Source of the DNA: Microbacterium hatanonis
GTDB lineage: Bacteria > Actinomycetota > Actinomycetes > Actinomycetales > Microbacteriaceae
DNA length: 64,000 nt
NCBI RefSeq assembly: GCF_008017415.1
Contig: NZ_VRSV01000001.1
Location: 1,922,001 to 1,986,000 of the forward strand
Direction of reading: 5' to 3'
Notes under the pieces: model-generated
What the model was told of the DNA's origin: nothing
Seen by the model: the letters and a program-made list of their open reading frames with translations, nothing else
Databases searched by the model: none
Part shown: piece after piece, positions 46,833 to 55,784 of the stretch
How the letters are laid out: each line of letters opens with the position of its first letter
How positions within the stretch are numbered: position 1 is the stretch's first letter
Translations under genes and position numbers: made by a program

Positions 46833-47039
46833 TCAGACCTGGAGGGTCTCGTGTCGAACGACGATCCACCCGCGGGGAACGGAGAGGCGCTCGGTGTGGA
46901 TCGCGCAGAGGTCGTGCGCGTGCGGGTCGTCGGCGCGCCCCAGGGGCCCGATCGCGGCCATCTGGTCGCCGTAGTCGTACGTCAGCGTCGACACGGCCTC
47001 ACGGGCGCACGCCACCTTGGAACACAGTCTCTCGCGCAT
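46833..47039 (-). CDS. DUF3499 protein
   Basis: A 68-residue protein with CSKVACAREA at the N-terminus and DLCAIHTERLSVPRGW in the second half. The Cys/His pattern (C6, C11, C45, H48) fits a small zinc-binding fold. It is the DUF3499 family conserved in actinobacteria beside the metallopeptidase gene (Rv3258c-Rv3259). TACGCT at 47047-47052 is 7 bp before the ATG (leaderless). The much longer overlapping frame to 47408 is not the gene. Function unknown. Confidence 0.85.
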   Translation of the reverse strand: MRERLCSKVACAREAVSTLTYDYGDQMAAIGPLGRADDPHAHDLCAIHTERLSVPRGWIVVRHETLQV

Positions 47040-47130
47040 TGTCCCGAGCGTAGTGCGGGCCTCCCCCACGCCCGCGACGCCACCCCGCTGACCGCCGAAC
47101 GCCTGGCCGCCGCCGCGTAGGATGGGCCGC

Positions 47131-47565
47131 ATGGCGTGGCGACGGGTTCGAGAGACCGCGGCGCCGCGCCCGTCCCGCCACGGGCGCCACGGGCGCGAGA
47201 ATCGCAGCCCGGTGGTGCGGCCCCCGCTCCCCCCGCTCGATACCCGTGCGGAGCGCTTCGAGCTCGCCGTGGGCACAGCTGCGGAGTTCCTCCGATCGGC
47301 GTGGGACGAATTGCGCGACGTCTCGTTCGAGATCGGCATCATGCCGCCGCTCGTCGAGAACGCCGGCATCCCCCGCTGGCGGGTACTGCGCGAGGAGAAG
47401 CGCATCATCCTCTTCCGTGTGCCGATCGAGCGGCTCAGTCACCTGCACCGCGACGACGAGATGCACCGCCGGATGGTGATCGAGGGCTGCGTCTTCCGCG
47501 CCGCCGCCGAATACCTCGACCGCGACCCGTGGGACCTCGGTCCCGAGCGCTTCCGCTTCTTCTGA
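47131..47565 (+). CDS. Metallopeptidase-family protein (Rv3259-like), no HExxH
   Basis: 144 residues of the small actinobacterial family annotated as zincin-like metallopeptidase (DUF1025). Conserved pieces: RAERFELAVGTAAEFLRSAW, FEIGIMPPLVENAGIPRW and the C-terminal helix RRMVIEGCVFRAAAEYLDRD. The HExxH zinc motif of active relatives is absent; the equivalent helix reads HRRMVIEGCVF. It may therefore be non-catalytic. TAGGAT (47118-47123) lies 7 bp before the ATG at 47131, preferred over 47122. Divergent from DUF3499. Confidence 0.72.
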   Translation: MAWRRVRETAAPRPSRHGRHGRENRSPVVRPPLPPLDTRAERFELAVGTAAEFLRSAWDELRDVSFEIGIMPPLVENAGIPRWRVLREEKRIILFRVPIERLSHLHRDDEMHRRMVIEGCVFRAAAEYLDRDPWDLGPERFRFF

Positions 47566-47578
47566 GTCTCGCCCGCTG

Positions 47579-47637
47579 TCGGTCGAATCGGCCCGAAGCG
47601 GTGCGCGCGAGCGCTCACACGCACCGATCTCGACCGA
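47579..47637. terminator. Long imperfect hairpin between converging genes
   Basis: TCGGTCGA (47579-47586) pairs with TCGACCGA (47630-47637). The stem continues ATCGG/CCGAT (47587-47591 with 47624-47628) past one bulge. An alternative inner stem GGTGCG/CGCACC (47600-47605 with 47620-47625) competes with it. It has the nested layout seen at 26059. Probable bidirectional terminator. Confidence 0.55.
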
Positions 47638-47665
47638 TGTCACCGATGCCGGCGGGCGCGTCGGC

Positions 47666-49054
47666 TCAGGGGTAGACGGTCAGCGGCGGCGCCGCAGCAT
47701 CCGATGCCCAGACGACGAACGATGCGATCGCGCTCTCCGACGAGAAGTCGACGCCGGCGTGCACCGGCGCGGAGGGCTCGAGCCGGTAGACGCTGCCGGG
47801 TGAGACGGGGGCGGCGGTCGACTCGCCCGCCGCGACGGAGAGCGTGGTGGAGCCGCCGGCCGTCGTGTCGACCAGGGTGACGGTCGCGGCGTCGGTTCCC
47901 GCGTTCGCAATCGTCAGGGTCGCGTCGGGTCCGTCGGGCACCGCGAAGACGCTCGCGGTGGAGATCTCGGGTGCCGACGTGTACCAGGCGAAGTCGTCGC
48001 CCTCGCCGAAGCCCGTTGCCTCGAACGTGCCGGCGACGACGGGCACGGATGCGTCGACCGTGACCGTGTAGCGACCGGGCTCGAGATCGTCGTAGGCCAG
48101 CGAGGAGGGCAGTCCCGCCGTCAACGGCACGGTCGACGTTCGCGGCTCGGCAGAGCCGTCGACAGACTCGATCGTGACCGTCGCCTGCGCATCGCCCACC
48201 GGTGCCAGCAGGCGCACGATCGTCGCCGAATTCGCACCGTCGGGCTCGGACACCACCGATACGCCCGGCATCACTTGACGGGGCGCGGCAGCGGCGAGCG
48301 CGCCGACCTGGTCGACACCCCCGGGCGTCAGCGCGCGGGCCAGGCTCGCCTGGAGCGACGCGCGCACCGGCGCGCCGCTCGCGGTGACACGCACCACCGG
48401 GCTCTCCTCGCCGAGGAGGAGTCCGGCCAACGGGATCACGACCTGCGACCCGGCGGCGACGACACGGTTGCTGCCACCGGGTGGCAGCTGCGGACCGTCG
48501 ACGCCGTACACGGTGAGCTGCACCGTCGCGGCGACGTCGCCCGGGTTCGACACGACGATGAGATCGTTCGAACCGGTGGTGGTCGCTCCCCCCACGAGCC
48601 ACGACTCCAGCAGCGGCGTCGCGCACGACGAGGCGGCGAACCCGGCGAGGTCGGCATCGGCGAGCGACGCCGAACCCGACGCCGCGAGCTCGGCCCGGAC
48701 TCCGCCGGAGGGATCGGCCGAGAGCGCGACGGGTTGGGCTCCCGCGGGCCCCGCGACGGTCTTCGGCTCCGCGGCGGTGGTCGACGGACCTGACACCACC
48801 GACTGCCCCGCAGCGATGCTGATCGCGCCGGAGTCTTCGATGGTGCGGCCGAGAGCGAGGATCGGGCCGTCGCAGACGACCGTCGCGGCCGAGGGCGCCG
48901 GTGTCGCCGATACGCTGACCGGTTCGGCGGAGAGGGTGGGCCAAGGAGCGGCGATCCCGGCCCCGACCGCGACGACGGCGGCCGCGGCGATGCCCGTGCC
49001 CACCACGAGTCGTGCGCTCGTGGTGGCCCAGCGGCGTGCTCGTGAATCGGTCAT
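47666..49054 (-). CDS. DUF5719 family envelope protein
   Basis: 462 residues. An N-terminal signal-anchor (ARLVVGTGIAAAAVVAVGAG, about 14-33) is followed by an extracytoplasmic Ala/Ser/Val-rich region with repeated beta-strand patterns. One such pattern is the repeated VVSNPGDVAATVQLTVYG / TIANAGTDAATVTLVD pair. Such repeats suggest several Ig-like domains. DUF5719 proteins are conserved beside this glycosyltransferase in actinobacteria. ATGA overlap with the glycosyltransferase gene. Function unknown. Confidence 0.85.
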   Translation of the reverse strand: MTDSRARRWATTSARLVVGTGIAAAAVVAVGAGIAAPWPTLSAEPVSVSATPAPSAATVVCDGPILALGRTIEDSGAISIAAGQSVVSGPSTTAAEPKTVAGPAGAQPVALSADPSGGVRAELAASGSASLADADLAGFAASSCATPLLESWLVGGATTTGSNDLIVVSNPGDVAATVQLTVYGVDGPQLPPGGSNRVVAAGSQVVIPLAGLLLGEESPVVRVTASGAPVRASLQASLARALTPGGVDQVGALAAAAPRQVMPGVSVVSEPDGANSATIVRLLAPVGDAQATVTIESVDGSAEPRTSTVPLTAGLPSSLAYDDLEPGRYTVTVDASVPVVAGTFEATGFGEGDDFAWYTSAPEISTASVFAVPDGPDATLTIANAGTDAATVTLVDTTAGGSTTLSVAAGESTAAPVSPGSVYRLEPSAPVHAGVDFSSESAIASFVVWASDAAAPPLTVYP

Positions 49055-51882
49055 CGGGTCTCCCCGGGAGTCGGTCCGACGATGCGCGGCGATCGGCGCG
49101 CCGTTCCTCGGCTGGCGGTCGTGGGAATGGCGAGGAGCAGCGCGATGACGACGACACCGATCTGGATGCCGGCGATCAGGAGCGCGGTATCCCGTGTCAT
49201 GCGCGAGGGTTCGGCGCGGGGCTCCACCGCCTCGGTCACCCGCCAGAGCGTGCCGCGAGAGGTGTCGCCGACGGTGTCGAGCCCGCCGAGCTGGTCGAGC
49301 GCGGTCGACGCCGACAGCTGCAGCGCCGCTGCCGCATCAGCGGTGGACGTGTCGCCCGGAGTCAGCAGCACGAACGCGATCCCGCGCTCCGCGAGTTGGG
49401 AGACGGCGTCGCCCGCCGAGGACGTGACGAGGCTCGCGGCGAGATCGGCCACCTCCCGATCCGACGGGTCGACGGAGTCGCGCGTCGCGATCACGGTGCT
49501 CTGGCCGCCCAGGGTCTCGCTGCCGCCCCACACCACGCGCACATGGAGCCCGGTGTCGTCGGGGTCGAGCACGAGCGTGCCCAGCCGCGCGTCGTCGCGG
49601 CCCTCGGCGGCGACGTAGGCCGGAAGGGTCGAGGCGGGGCCGTTGGTGAGCGCCAGTTCGTTGCGGAACGACAGCGTGAGCATCGGAACGGCCGCGACCG
49701 CCAGCGCCGCGAGAGCGAGCACCGCGGCGATCGGCCGGATCACGCGCATGCGGTTGACCACACCCGCATCGAGGGTGACCATGGCGGCGCCGATCGCGCC
49801 GAGCCACGCCAGGCTGAGAGCCGCACCGGGCCAGATCGCGACGGCGGTGGCATCGGCGAACGACACCGCCACGCCGACGGCGGCGAACGCCGTCGCCAAC
49901 CCCGTACCGGCGATGACGAGCAGCCCCGCGCCGCTGACCCACCGCGGGGTCAGGACCGCGAGGAGCGCGAGCACGGCGATCGGGGCGGCCAGGAGCAGCA
50001 CCCACCACGTCGGGACGCCCGAGAGGAACGACGACCATCCGCCCGGGTCGGAGAGGGGGAACCCTGTCGCGAGGAAGAAGCGTCCGACCGCGTCGGCCGC
50101 GACGGTGGCGCCCGCATAGGGCACGCCCGGATCCGCCAGCAGTGCCCACGGGTTGCCCGCACGCACCTGATGCCAGACCAGGGGCGCGAAAGCGATGACC
50201 GAGGGCACGAAGAGCCACACGATCTGCCCGAGCCCGCGACCGCGTTTGACGAGGGCGGCGAGGAGCAGCGTCGCCGACCACAGCAGCACGAAGGCCGGAG
50301 CCAGCGACGGCGAGCACGCGATCACGGCGACCAGGAGAAGGGATGCTGCGCCCGCTGCAGCCCACGAACGGTGCGCGACGCTCGCGGTGTAGAAGAGCCA
50401 CGGGAGGAGCAGATGCACGAGCACTCCCGCTGCGCGGCCCTCGGAGAGCGCCGCGAGGAACGTCGGGGCGAGCGCCCATGCGACGGAGGCGGTGAGCCGG
50501 AGCATGGAGCGCTCGGTGACGCGGGTGCTCGCGAACCACGCGCCGAGGACGGCGAGGGGCAGCGCCGCGAGCCAGAGGAGCACCATCGCGCGCGCGGGTT
50601 CGAAGGGCCACAGAGTGCCGAGGAGCGCGATGACGGCCGAGAACGGGTCGGCCGGCCCGACCTCCGCGAGTCCGATCGAGCGCTGCCCGAAGCCGGCATC
50701 GGCCCAGAGGCGGGCGACGATGTCCTGCATCGGAGCGAGCGCGCCGCCCCCGAGGGCCGGCCACGCCAGCAGCGCGGGGAACGCGGCGACCGACACGAGG
50801 ATCGCGCCGAGCACCACCCAGGCCGCGCCGCCGGTGAAGAAGCGGAGGTCGGAGCGCACGGGCGCGGTCGGCTCCGCGTCGCCGTCCAGGCGCAGCCGCA
50901 GCTGGGTGCGGCTCACGCGGAGCGCGGCCAGACGCGGCCAGCCGACGCGGCGCACCGCCCGGATCCGGCCGCGCGCGCGAGCGACGTGATCGAGGCGCAC
51001 CAGAACGCGCAGCGTCGCGAGCCACTCCGGCCAGACGCGCCCCGGCTCTTTCGAGACCAGGTGCATGATCGTGCGCCAGATCGCGAGGGGAAGCAGCGAC
51101 AGCCAGTGCAGCGGCACCGCGAACCCCGGGGCGTAGCTCAGGCGACGGTGGAGTTCGGCCGTGCGCACCGCGAACGCCCGGCGACCGGCTCGGTGACCGA
51201 CGGGGAGGGATGCGACGCCGTCTCCGGCGACGGCGACCCGCGCGCCGGGGACGACGGTGACGAGGTCACCGGCCAGCCGCGCGCGGACCCCGAGGTCGAG
51301 ACCCTCGTCGGCGCCCGCCAGCGCGGGGTCGAGTCCGCCCAGCGCGCGCCAGTTCTCGCGACGCACGAGCACACCGCGGATATCGGAACCGAGCACGTCC
51401 GCCGCGGCGTCGTGCTGGCCCTGGTCGAGTTCGTCGGCGGCGAGCTCGACGGCCCGACCGAGGCCGCTCATGCTCACGCCGAGCGAGACGATCTCGGTGC
51501 GGTCCTCCCAGCGGACGAGCTTGGGCGCCACCATCGCGAGAGAGGGTGCGAGTTCGAGCGCACCCGCCAACCGCGTCAGCGCCTGGGGCTCGGGCGCGGT
51601 GTCCTGCGCGAGCAACCACACGGCGTCGCCGGTGAGCCGCGGTGTCGCGAGGGCGGTCGCCGCGGCGAAGCCCGTCGAGTGCGGGGCGGTGATGACGCCC
51701 TCGGCACCGGATGCGGCGGCGATCTCGGTCAGCGCGGCATCGCCACCGCAGAGCACGATGGTGAGCGCATCGACCGGTTGGGTCTGCGCCCGGAGGGCGT
51801 CGATCGTGCGCTTCAGGTGCGGCGCAGCGGGCGTACGTCCCTCGGGACGCACGACGAGGATGGCATGGACTCGCGCGGGCAT
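49051..51882 (-). CDS. Large GT2-type glycosyltransferase with multi-span membrane domain
   Basis: 943 residues. The N-terminal 230 residues form a GT2-like domain (ARVHAILVVRPEGRTPAAPH, WLLAQDTAPEPQALTRLAGA with a D-x-D-like AQDT). Next come about 10-12 hydrophobic segments from about 260 to 720. An extracytoplasmic part and a final TM near 905-930 (LLIAGIQIGVVVIALLLAIP) complete it. The layout suggests polymer or lipid-linked sugar transfer at the membrane. It lies between DUF5719 and whiB2, a conserved actinobacterial trio. Substrate unknown. Confidence 0.82.
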   Translation of the reverse strand: MPARVHAILVVRPEGRTPAAPHLKRTIDALRAQTQPVDALTIVLCGGDAALTEIAAASGAEGVITAPHSTGFAAATALATPRLTGDAVWLLAQDTAPEPQALTRLAGALELAPSLAMVAPKLVRWEDRTEIVSLGVSMSGLGRAVELAADELDQGQHDAAADVLGSDIRGVLVRRENWRALGGLDPALAGADEGLDLGVRARLAGDLVTVVPGARVAVAGDGVASLPVGHRAGRRAFAVRTAELHRRLSYAPGFAVPLHWLSLLPLAIWRTIMHLVSKEPGRVWPEWLATLRVLVRLDHVARARGRIRAVRRVGWPRLAALRVSRTQLRLRLDGDAEPTAPVRSDLRFFTGGAAWVVLGAILVSVAAFPALLAWPALGGGALAPMQDIVARLWADAGFGQRSIGLAEVGPADPFSAVIALLGTLWPFEPARAMVLLWLAALPLAVLGAWFASTRVTERSMLRLTASVAWALAPTFLAALSEGRAAGVLVHLLLPWLFYTASVAHRSWAAAGAASLLLVAVIACSPSLAPAFVLLWSATLLLAALVKRGRGLGQIVWLFVPSVIAFAPLVWHQVRAGNPWALLADPGVPYAGATVAADAVGRFFLATGFPLSDPGGWSSFLSGVPTWWVLLLAAPIAVLALLAVLTPRWVSGAGLLVIAGTGLATAFAAVGVAVSFADATAVAIWPGAALSLAWLGAIGAAMVTLDAGVVNRMRVIRPIAAVLALAALAVAAVPMLTLSFRNELALTNGPASTLPAYVAAEGRDDARLGTLVLDPDDTGLHVRVVWGGSETLGGQSTVIATRDSVDPSDREVADLAASLVTSSAGDAVSQLAERGIAFVLLTPGDTSTADAAAALQLSASTALDQLGGLDTVGDTSRGTLWRVTEAVEPRAEPSRMTRDTALLIAGIQIGVVVIALLLAIPTTASRGTARRSPRIVGPTPGETR

Positions 51883-51951
51883 GGCGCGATCAGCCTAAGC
51901 GGGGCAGCGATCGGGACGAGCCGCACGCGCCGAAGCCGACGGGATCGACGA

Positions 51952-52272
51952 TCAGCTGGCGCGACGCTTGAGCTTGCGTCGTTCGCGCTCGCTGAGACCG
52001 CCCCAGATGCCGAAGCGCTCGTCGTTCTGCAGTGCGTACTCGAGGCATTCGGTGCGGACGTCGCAGGTGGTGCATACGCGCTTGGCGTCGCGGGTCGAGC
52101 CGCCCTTTTCGGGGAAGAACGCTTCGGGGTCGGTCTGCGAGCAGAGCGCATCGGTCTGCCAGGCGAGGGCGTTGTCTTCGACGTCGGCCTCGCGGCGAAC
52201 ACCGGGGACGCCGAGCTGCACCGGATCGACGAACCAGTTCTCGGGTGCACCGGAACGGTAATCTGACGCCAT
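51952..52272 (-). CDS. whiB2: WhiB2/WhmD-type regulator
   Basis: A 106-residue Wbl protein. Cluster ligands C44, C67, C70 and C76, then GIWGG (88-92) and basic tail RRKLKRRAS. The N-terminal extension PENWFVDPVQLGVPGVRR matches WhmD/WhiB, which control septation with WhiA-type partners. ATG at 52272 has AAGGGGA 6 bp upstream. It is encoded just before the DUF5719-glycosyltransferase pair on the same strand. Confidence 0.93.
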   Translation of the reverse strand: MASDYRSGAPENWFVDPVQLGVPGVRREADVEDNALAWQTDALCSQTDPEAFFPEKGGSTRDAKRVCTTCDVRTECLEYALQNDERFGIWGGLSERERRKLKRRAS

Positions 52273-52316
52273 TTCGTCCCCTTCGCGATCCACCGCGTGT
52301 CGGTCACGCGCTCATA

Positions 52317-52345
52317 ATTACACCGGTGTTATTCGCGGAAATCAA
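52317..52345 (-). promoter_or_regulatory. whiB2 promoter in an AT-rich gap
   Basis: On the minus strand TTGATT (52340-52345) and TGTAAT (52317-52322) are spaced 17 bp, a good primary-sigma promoter, about 45 bp before the whiB2 ATG. The whole 52273-52424 gap is unusually AT-rich for this genome and holds no gene. Confidence 0.6.
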
Positions 52346-52424
52346 GTCGCGGATACTAAAGCCTCAATCGCGCATTGAACCTTTACACGGATTCATCGGC
52401 GTGTCGCGGGGTGAAATCAGGCGG

Positions 52425-53588
52425 TCAGTCGTCGCCGGGCATGGCGATGAAGAGCTCGCCTGAGCCCGCGACGACGAGCGGAGCCTCGTCGGCCGTCGCG
52501 AGGATCGCCTGCCCCGGTGTGAGCTCGATGCCCTCCCCCGACGCGCCCGTCACGCGCACGGTGCCGTGCGTCGCGAGGGCGATGGCCGTGCCGCGCAGCG
52601 CCACCGTGGCCGATGCGCCGCCGACCTCGACGTGCAGCAGCGCGAAGTCGGGCACGCCCGCGTCGAAGAGCTCCACCCCGGGCTCCAGCTCGACGGGCGC
52701 GAGCCTCGGCGGCGGGGAGGGCGCAGCATCCACCAGCGAGAGCAATTCGTCGACGTCGATGTGCTTCGGGGTCAGCCCGCCCCGCAGCACGTTGTCGCTC
52801 GCGGCCATGAGCTCGACCCCCAGCCCGGCGACGTACGCGTGCAGGACGCCAGCGGGCACGAACACGGCCTCCCCCGGCCGCAGCGACACGAGATTCATCA
52901 GCAGCGCGACGACCACCCCGGGGTCGCCGGGGTACGCCTCGGCGAGTCGGGCGGCGAGCGCCAGCTCGTCGGCGAACTCGTCCGACGACGCCGACGCGGC
53001 GGCGCCGATGATGCGATGGACGTCGGTTCGCGCGTCTCCCCCGAGCAGCCAGCCGATCGTCGAGCGGAGGGCCTCCTGCGCATCCGTTCCGTCGAGATGC
53101 GCGCGCAGCGGCGCCGCGTCGGCTCCGAGGCCGTCGAACAGGCGTCGTGTCGCTCGGATGTCGCGCAGACCCGCCAGGGCGACGAACGGGTCGCTCAGCG
53201 CGACGATGACCTCGGGCTTGTGGTTGTCGTCGCGGTAGTTCCGCTCACCCGCGTCTCGCGGCACCCCGGCGGCCTCCTCACGGGCGAACCCGGCCTCGGC
53301 CTGCGCCTTCGACGGGTGCACCTGGATCGACAGAGGCGCACCGGCCGCGAGGAGTTTGAGCAGGAACGGCAGCTTCGCCGGAACGTCGTCGGCGGCCGCC
53401 TGCGCCGGGAGCCAGTCGTCGAGCGTCCGGCCGGTGCCGTCGTGCACCTCGGAGGGAGAGCCGGGATGATCGCCGAACCACACCTCGGCCTCGGGCCGGC
53501 CGCTCGGCGCACGCCCCTCCAGCCCCGCGATGAGGGTGGTGGAGCCCCAGGCGTAGTCGCGCGGGGTGTTCGAGATCCGGGTCAGCAC
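52425..53588 (-). CDS. manA: Mannose-6-phosphate isomerase, class I
   Basis: 387 residues, cupin fold. Zinc ligands in LSIQVHPSKAQAE (Q/H) and NHKPEVIVAL (H and E), then PAGVLHAYVAGLGVELMAAS (H) in the second cupin half. It converts fructose-6-phosphate and mannose-6-phosphate, feeding GDP-mannose and cell-envelope sugars. GTG at 53588; TACGAT (53595-53600) lies 6 bp before it, so leaderless. Upstream in the transcript direction is the acyltransferase region; downstream is whiB2. Confidence 0.93.
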   Translation of the reverse strand: MLTRISNTPRDYAWGSTTLIAGLEGRAPSGRPEAEVWFGDHPGSPSEVHDGTGRTLDDWLPAQAAADDVPAKLPFLLKLLAAGAPLSIQVHPSKAQAEAGFAREEAAGVPRDAGERNYRDDNHKPEVIVALSDPFVALAGLRDIRATRRLFDGLGADAAPLRAHLDGTDAQEALRSTIGWLLGGDARTDVHRIIGAAASASSDEFADELALAARLAEAYPGDPGVVVALLMNLVSLRPGEAVFVPAGVLHAYVAGLGVELMAASDNVLRGGLTPKHIDVDELLSLVDAAPSPPPRLAPVELEPGVELFDAGVPDFALLHVEVGGASATVALRGTAIALATHGTVRVTGASGEGIELTPGQAILATADEAPLVVAGSGELFIAMPGDD

Positions 53589-53625
53589 GCTCCCATCGTA
53601 GGGGCGGGGCGGCGGACGCCCTCGC

Positions 53626-53640
53626 CTCCCGGAACGGGAG
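53626..53640 (-). terminator. Short hairpin after the first acyltransferase
   Basis: CTCCCG-GAA-CGGGAG (53626-53640) lies directly after the acyltransferase stop (53646) on the minus strand and before the manA promoter. A 6-bp GC stem with a 3-nt loop and no T-tract; a weak terminator at best. Confidence 0.4.
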
Positions 53641-53645
53641 TGCTG

Positions 53646-55703
53646 CTATCCGATCGGGATGCCGGGGATCGACGCGAGGGCGTCGCGCATCGCGGGTGTC
53701 AGGGTCGCCGCGTATGACGCCGAGAGGTGACTCTGGTCCAGGTACACCGCCACGTTGCCGATGACCGCCTGGCACGTCTCCTCGGGGCAGAGGAAGTCGA
53801 GGAGGTCCACGGCGTGGACGCGGTCCCGAGACCCGAGCTCCGCCGCAGGATTGATCTCGGCCGAGACGTCGGCCCGAGGGCGAGTGCATTCGGCGGCCTC
53901 TCGCCCGTTGTCCTCGACGCAGCGATACATGTTGGTCTCGTACCGAGGATTGTCTCGGATGAGGAGGACGTCGGATCCGGATGCCACGATCTGATCCACC
54001 CGCTCCTCGATGCCGAGCGGCAGCCGCTCGTCCGGCGACTCGGCGACGGCGCGGCTTCCGATCAGGACCACCAGGTCTGCCGGGAAGTCCTCGGCATAGG
54101 ACGCGGCCTCCCGTTCCCAGTCCTCGCATTCCGCGTCGACCTGGGCGGCCTCGCCCGGGGCGAAGAAGCACCCGCCTTTGAGGAGCGCGACGACGTTCCA
54201 GCCCTCCTCCTGCATGATCGGCAGCAGCGTGCCCGACCACTGCTGCGCGTGGGAGTCTCCGATGACGAGAGCGGTCCGCGCGGCGCCGTCCGCGCTGAGG
54301 GTCTCGAGGCAGGTCGCGGCCAGCGAACCATCACGCGGCACCCTGTCCCCCGTGCACCGCGAGTCGAAGTCCACCCAGTCCGTATCGACCGCGGTGCCGC
54401 CCGGAACGATGTCGGCGTCGGCGATCACATTGGCGGCGTTCCGTGGCAGCAGGACGGCCGCGCCGGGGTTCGCCTGCGGGTCGGCCATGGCGGACCGGAT
54501 GCGGTCGGCGGTCTGCCACCCCGTGAGCGGCACGAGCACGATGAGCAGCCACCCGATGGTGATGCCGGCACTCCTGCGCAGGGACGAGGCCGACGCCTTC
54601 TCGGCCCGACGCTCCACCAGGCGATTCAGGGCCATCGCCAGCGCCAGCGAGACGGCGACGACCACGAGCCCGCCGACGAATGAGACCGACGCCGAATCGG
54701 TGATGACGAGATAGGCCACCAGAACGGGCCAGTGGACGAGATACAGGCTGTAGGCGATGGTCCCCAGCCGGACCATCCAGGTCGAACCGAGGAACCGCAC
54801 GGGAGCGCTCGTCGTCTCGGCCTGCCCCGCCAGGATCAGGAAGGCCGCGCTCAGCGTCGGCCAGAGCGCGGCGGCGCCCGGGAACCCCGACTCGACGTCG
54901 AGGACGATCCCGCACAGCAGCACGCCGGCGATACCGACCCATGCCAGGATCGCGCCGAAGCGGGCGCCGATGCGCAGCGACGGCGCGATGATCGCGAGCA
55001 ACGACCCGAGTGCGAACTCCCAGAGTCGCGACCACGTGTCGAAGTACGCCAGCTGCTGGTCCGCAGCGGTGTAGACGATGGAGCGGACGAGGGATGCGGC
55101 GAAGACCGCGGCGAACACGATCAGCAGCACGCGTCGCGGGTTGAGGCCCAGACGTCGGGCCACCCACAGACCGCCCGCGATGATCACCGGCCAAAGAAGG
55201 AAGACCTGGCCCTGGACGGAGAGCGACCAGAAGTGCAGGAGCGGCGAGGGGAAGGTCTCGGTGCGGGCGTAGTAGTCGACGGACTCCGCCGACAACTGCC
55301 AGTTCTGCGCGTAGAAGAGCGACGCGAAGGACTGCGACCAGATCGTGTTCCACGACGACGTGGGGAACACCGCCGCGGCGAGGAGGAGCACGCCGAGCAC
55401 GGTGACGGCGGCAGCAGGGATCAAGCGGGCGAACCTGCGCAACCAGAACCGACCCAGATACGGAGCGGTAACGCTGTCGGCGCGACGGAGGAACGACGAG
55501 GTGAGGAAGTACGCCGAGACCATCAGGAAGACGTCGACGCCGCCCGAGACCCGCCCGACCCACACGTGGTAGATGACCACCAGGGCGATCGCGAACGCGC
55601 GCAGGCCGTCGATGTCGGCTCGGCGCTCCGCGGACCGCGACACGATCCTCGTCGCACGCCGGAGCCCGGGGAACGCACCCGAAGCAGAGGTCGCCCGACT
55701 CAT
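53646..55703 (-). CDS. Membrane O-acyltransferase with C-terminal SGNH domain (OafB/OatA-like), first copy
   Basis: About 685 residues. The acyltransferase-3 membrane domain (about 15-390) has RRADIDGLRAFAIALVVIYH (catalytic H) and VDVFLMVSAYFL. A C-terminal SGNH hydrolase-type domain follows from about 440, with GDSHAQQW (Ser) and a final D-x-x-H in LDQSHLS. Such fusions move an acyl group across the membrane onto polysaccharide or peptidoglycan. The start is uncertain (55703 or 55745). Paralogous to the gene at 58058. Confidence 0.87.
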   Translation of the reverse strand: MSRATSASGAFPGLRRATRIVSRSAERRADIDGLRAFAIALVVIYHVWVGRVSGGVDVFLMVSAYFLTSSFLRRADSVTAPYLGRFWLRRFARLIPAAAVTVLGVLLLAAAVFPTSSWNTIWSQSFASLFYAQNWQLSAESVDYYARTETFPSPLLHFWSLSVQGQVFLLWPVIIAGGLWVARRLGLNPRRVLLIVFAAVFAASLVRSIVYTAADQQLAYFDTWSRLWEFALGSLLAIIAPSLRIGARFGAILAWVGIAGVLLCGIVLDVESGFPGAAALWPTLSAAFLILAGQAETTSAPVRFLGSTWMVRLGTIAYSLYLVHWPVLVAYLVITDSASVSFVGGLVVVAVSLALAMALNRLVERRAEKASASSLRRSAGITIGWLLIVLVPLTGWQTADRIRSAMADPQANPGAAVLLPRNAANVIADADIVPGGTAVDTDWVDFDSRCTGDRVPRDGSLAATCLETLSADGAARTALVIGDSHAQQWSGTLLPIMQEEGWNVVALLKGGCFFAPGEAAQVDAECEDWEREAASYAEDFPADLVVLIGSRAVAESPDERLPLGIEERVDQIVASGSDVLLIRDNPRYETNMYRCVEDNGREAAECTRPRADVSAEINPAAELGSRDRVHAVDLLDFLCPEETCQAVIGNVAVYLDQSHLSASYAATLTPAMRDALASIPGIPIG

Positions 55704-55784
55704 CCTGGCCACAGCGAGGTGATGGGGAGACGACCGCACATCCATCTAGCGTAAGGTCGCTGCCGCACTACCCTGGAAGGCACG

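Noticed and set aside
49012..52266. A 1084-codon open frame antisense to the large glycosyltransferase
   Set aside because: Highly Arg/Glu/Asp/Gly-rich shadow with no hydrophobic or catalytic pattern.
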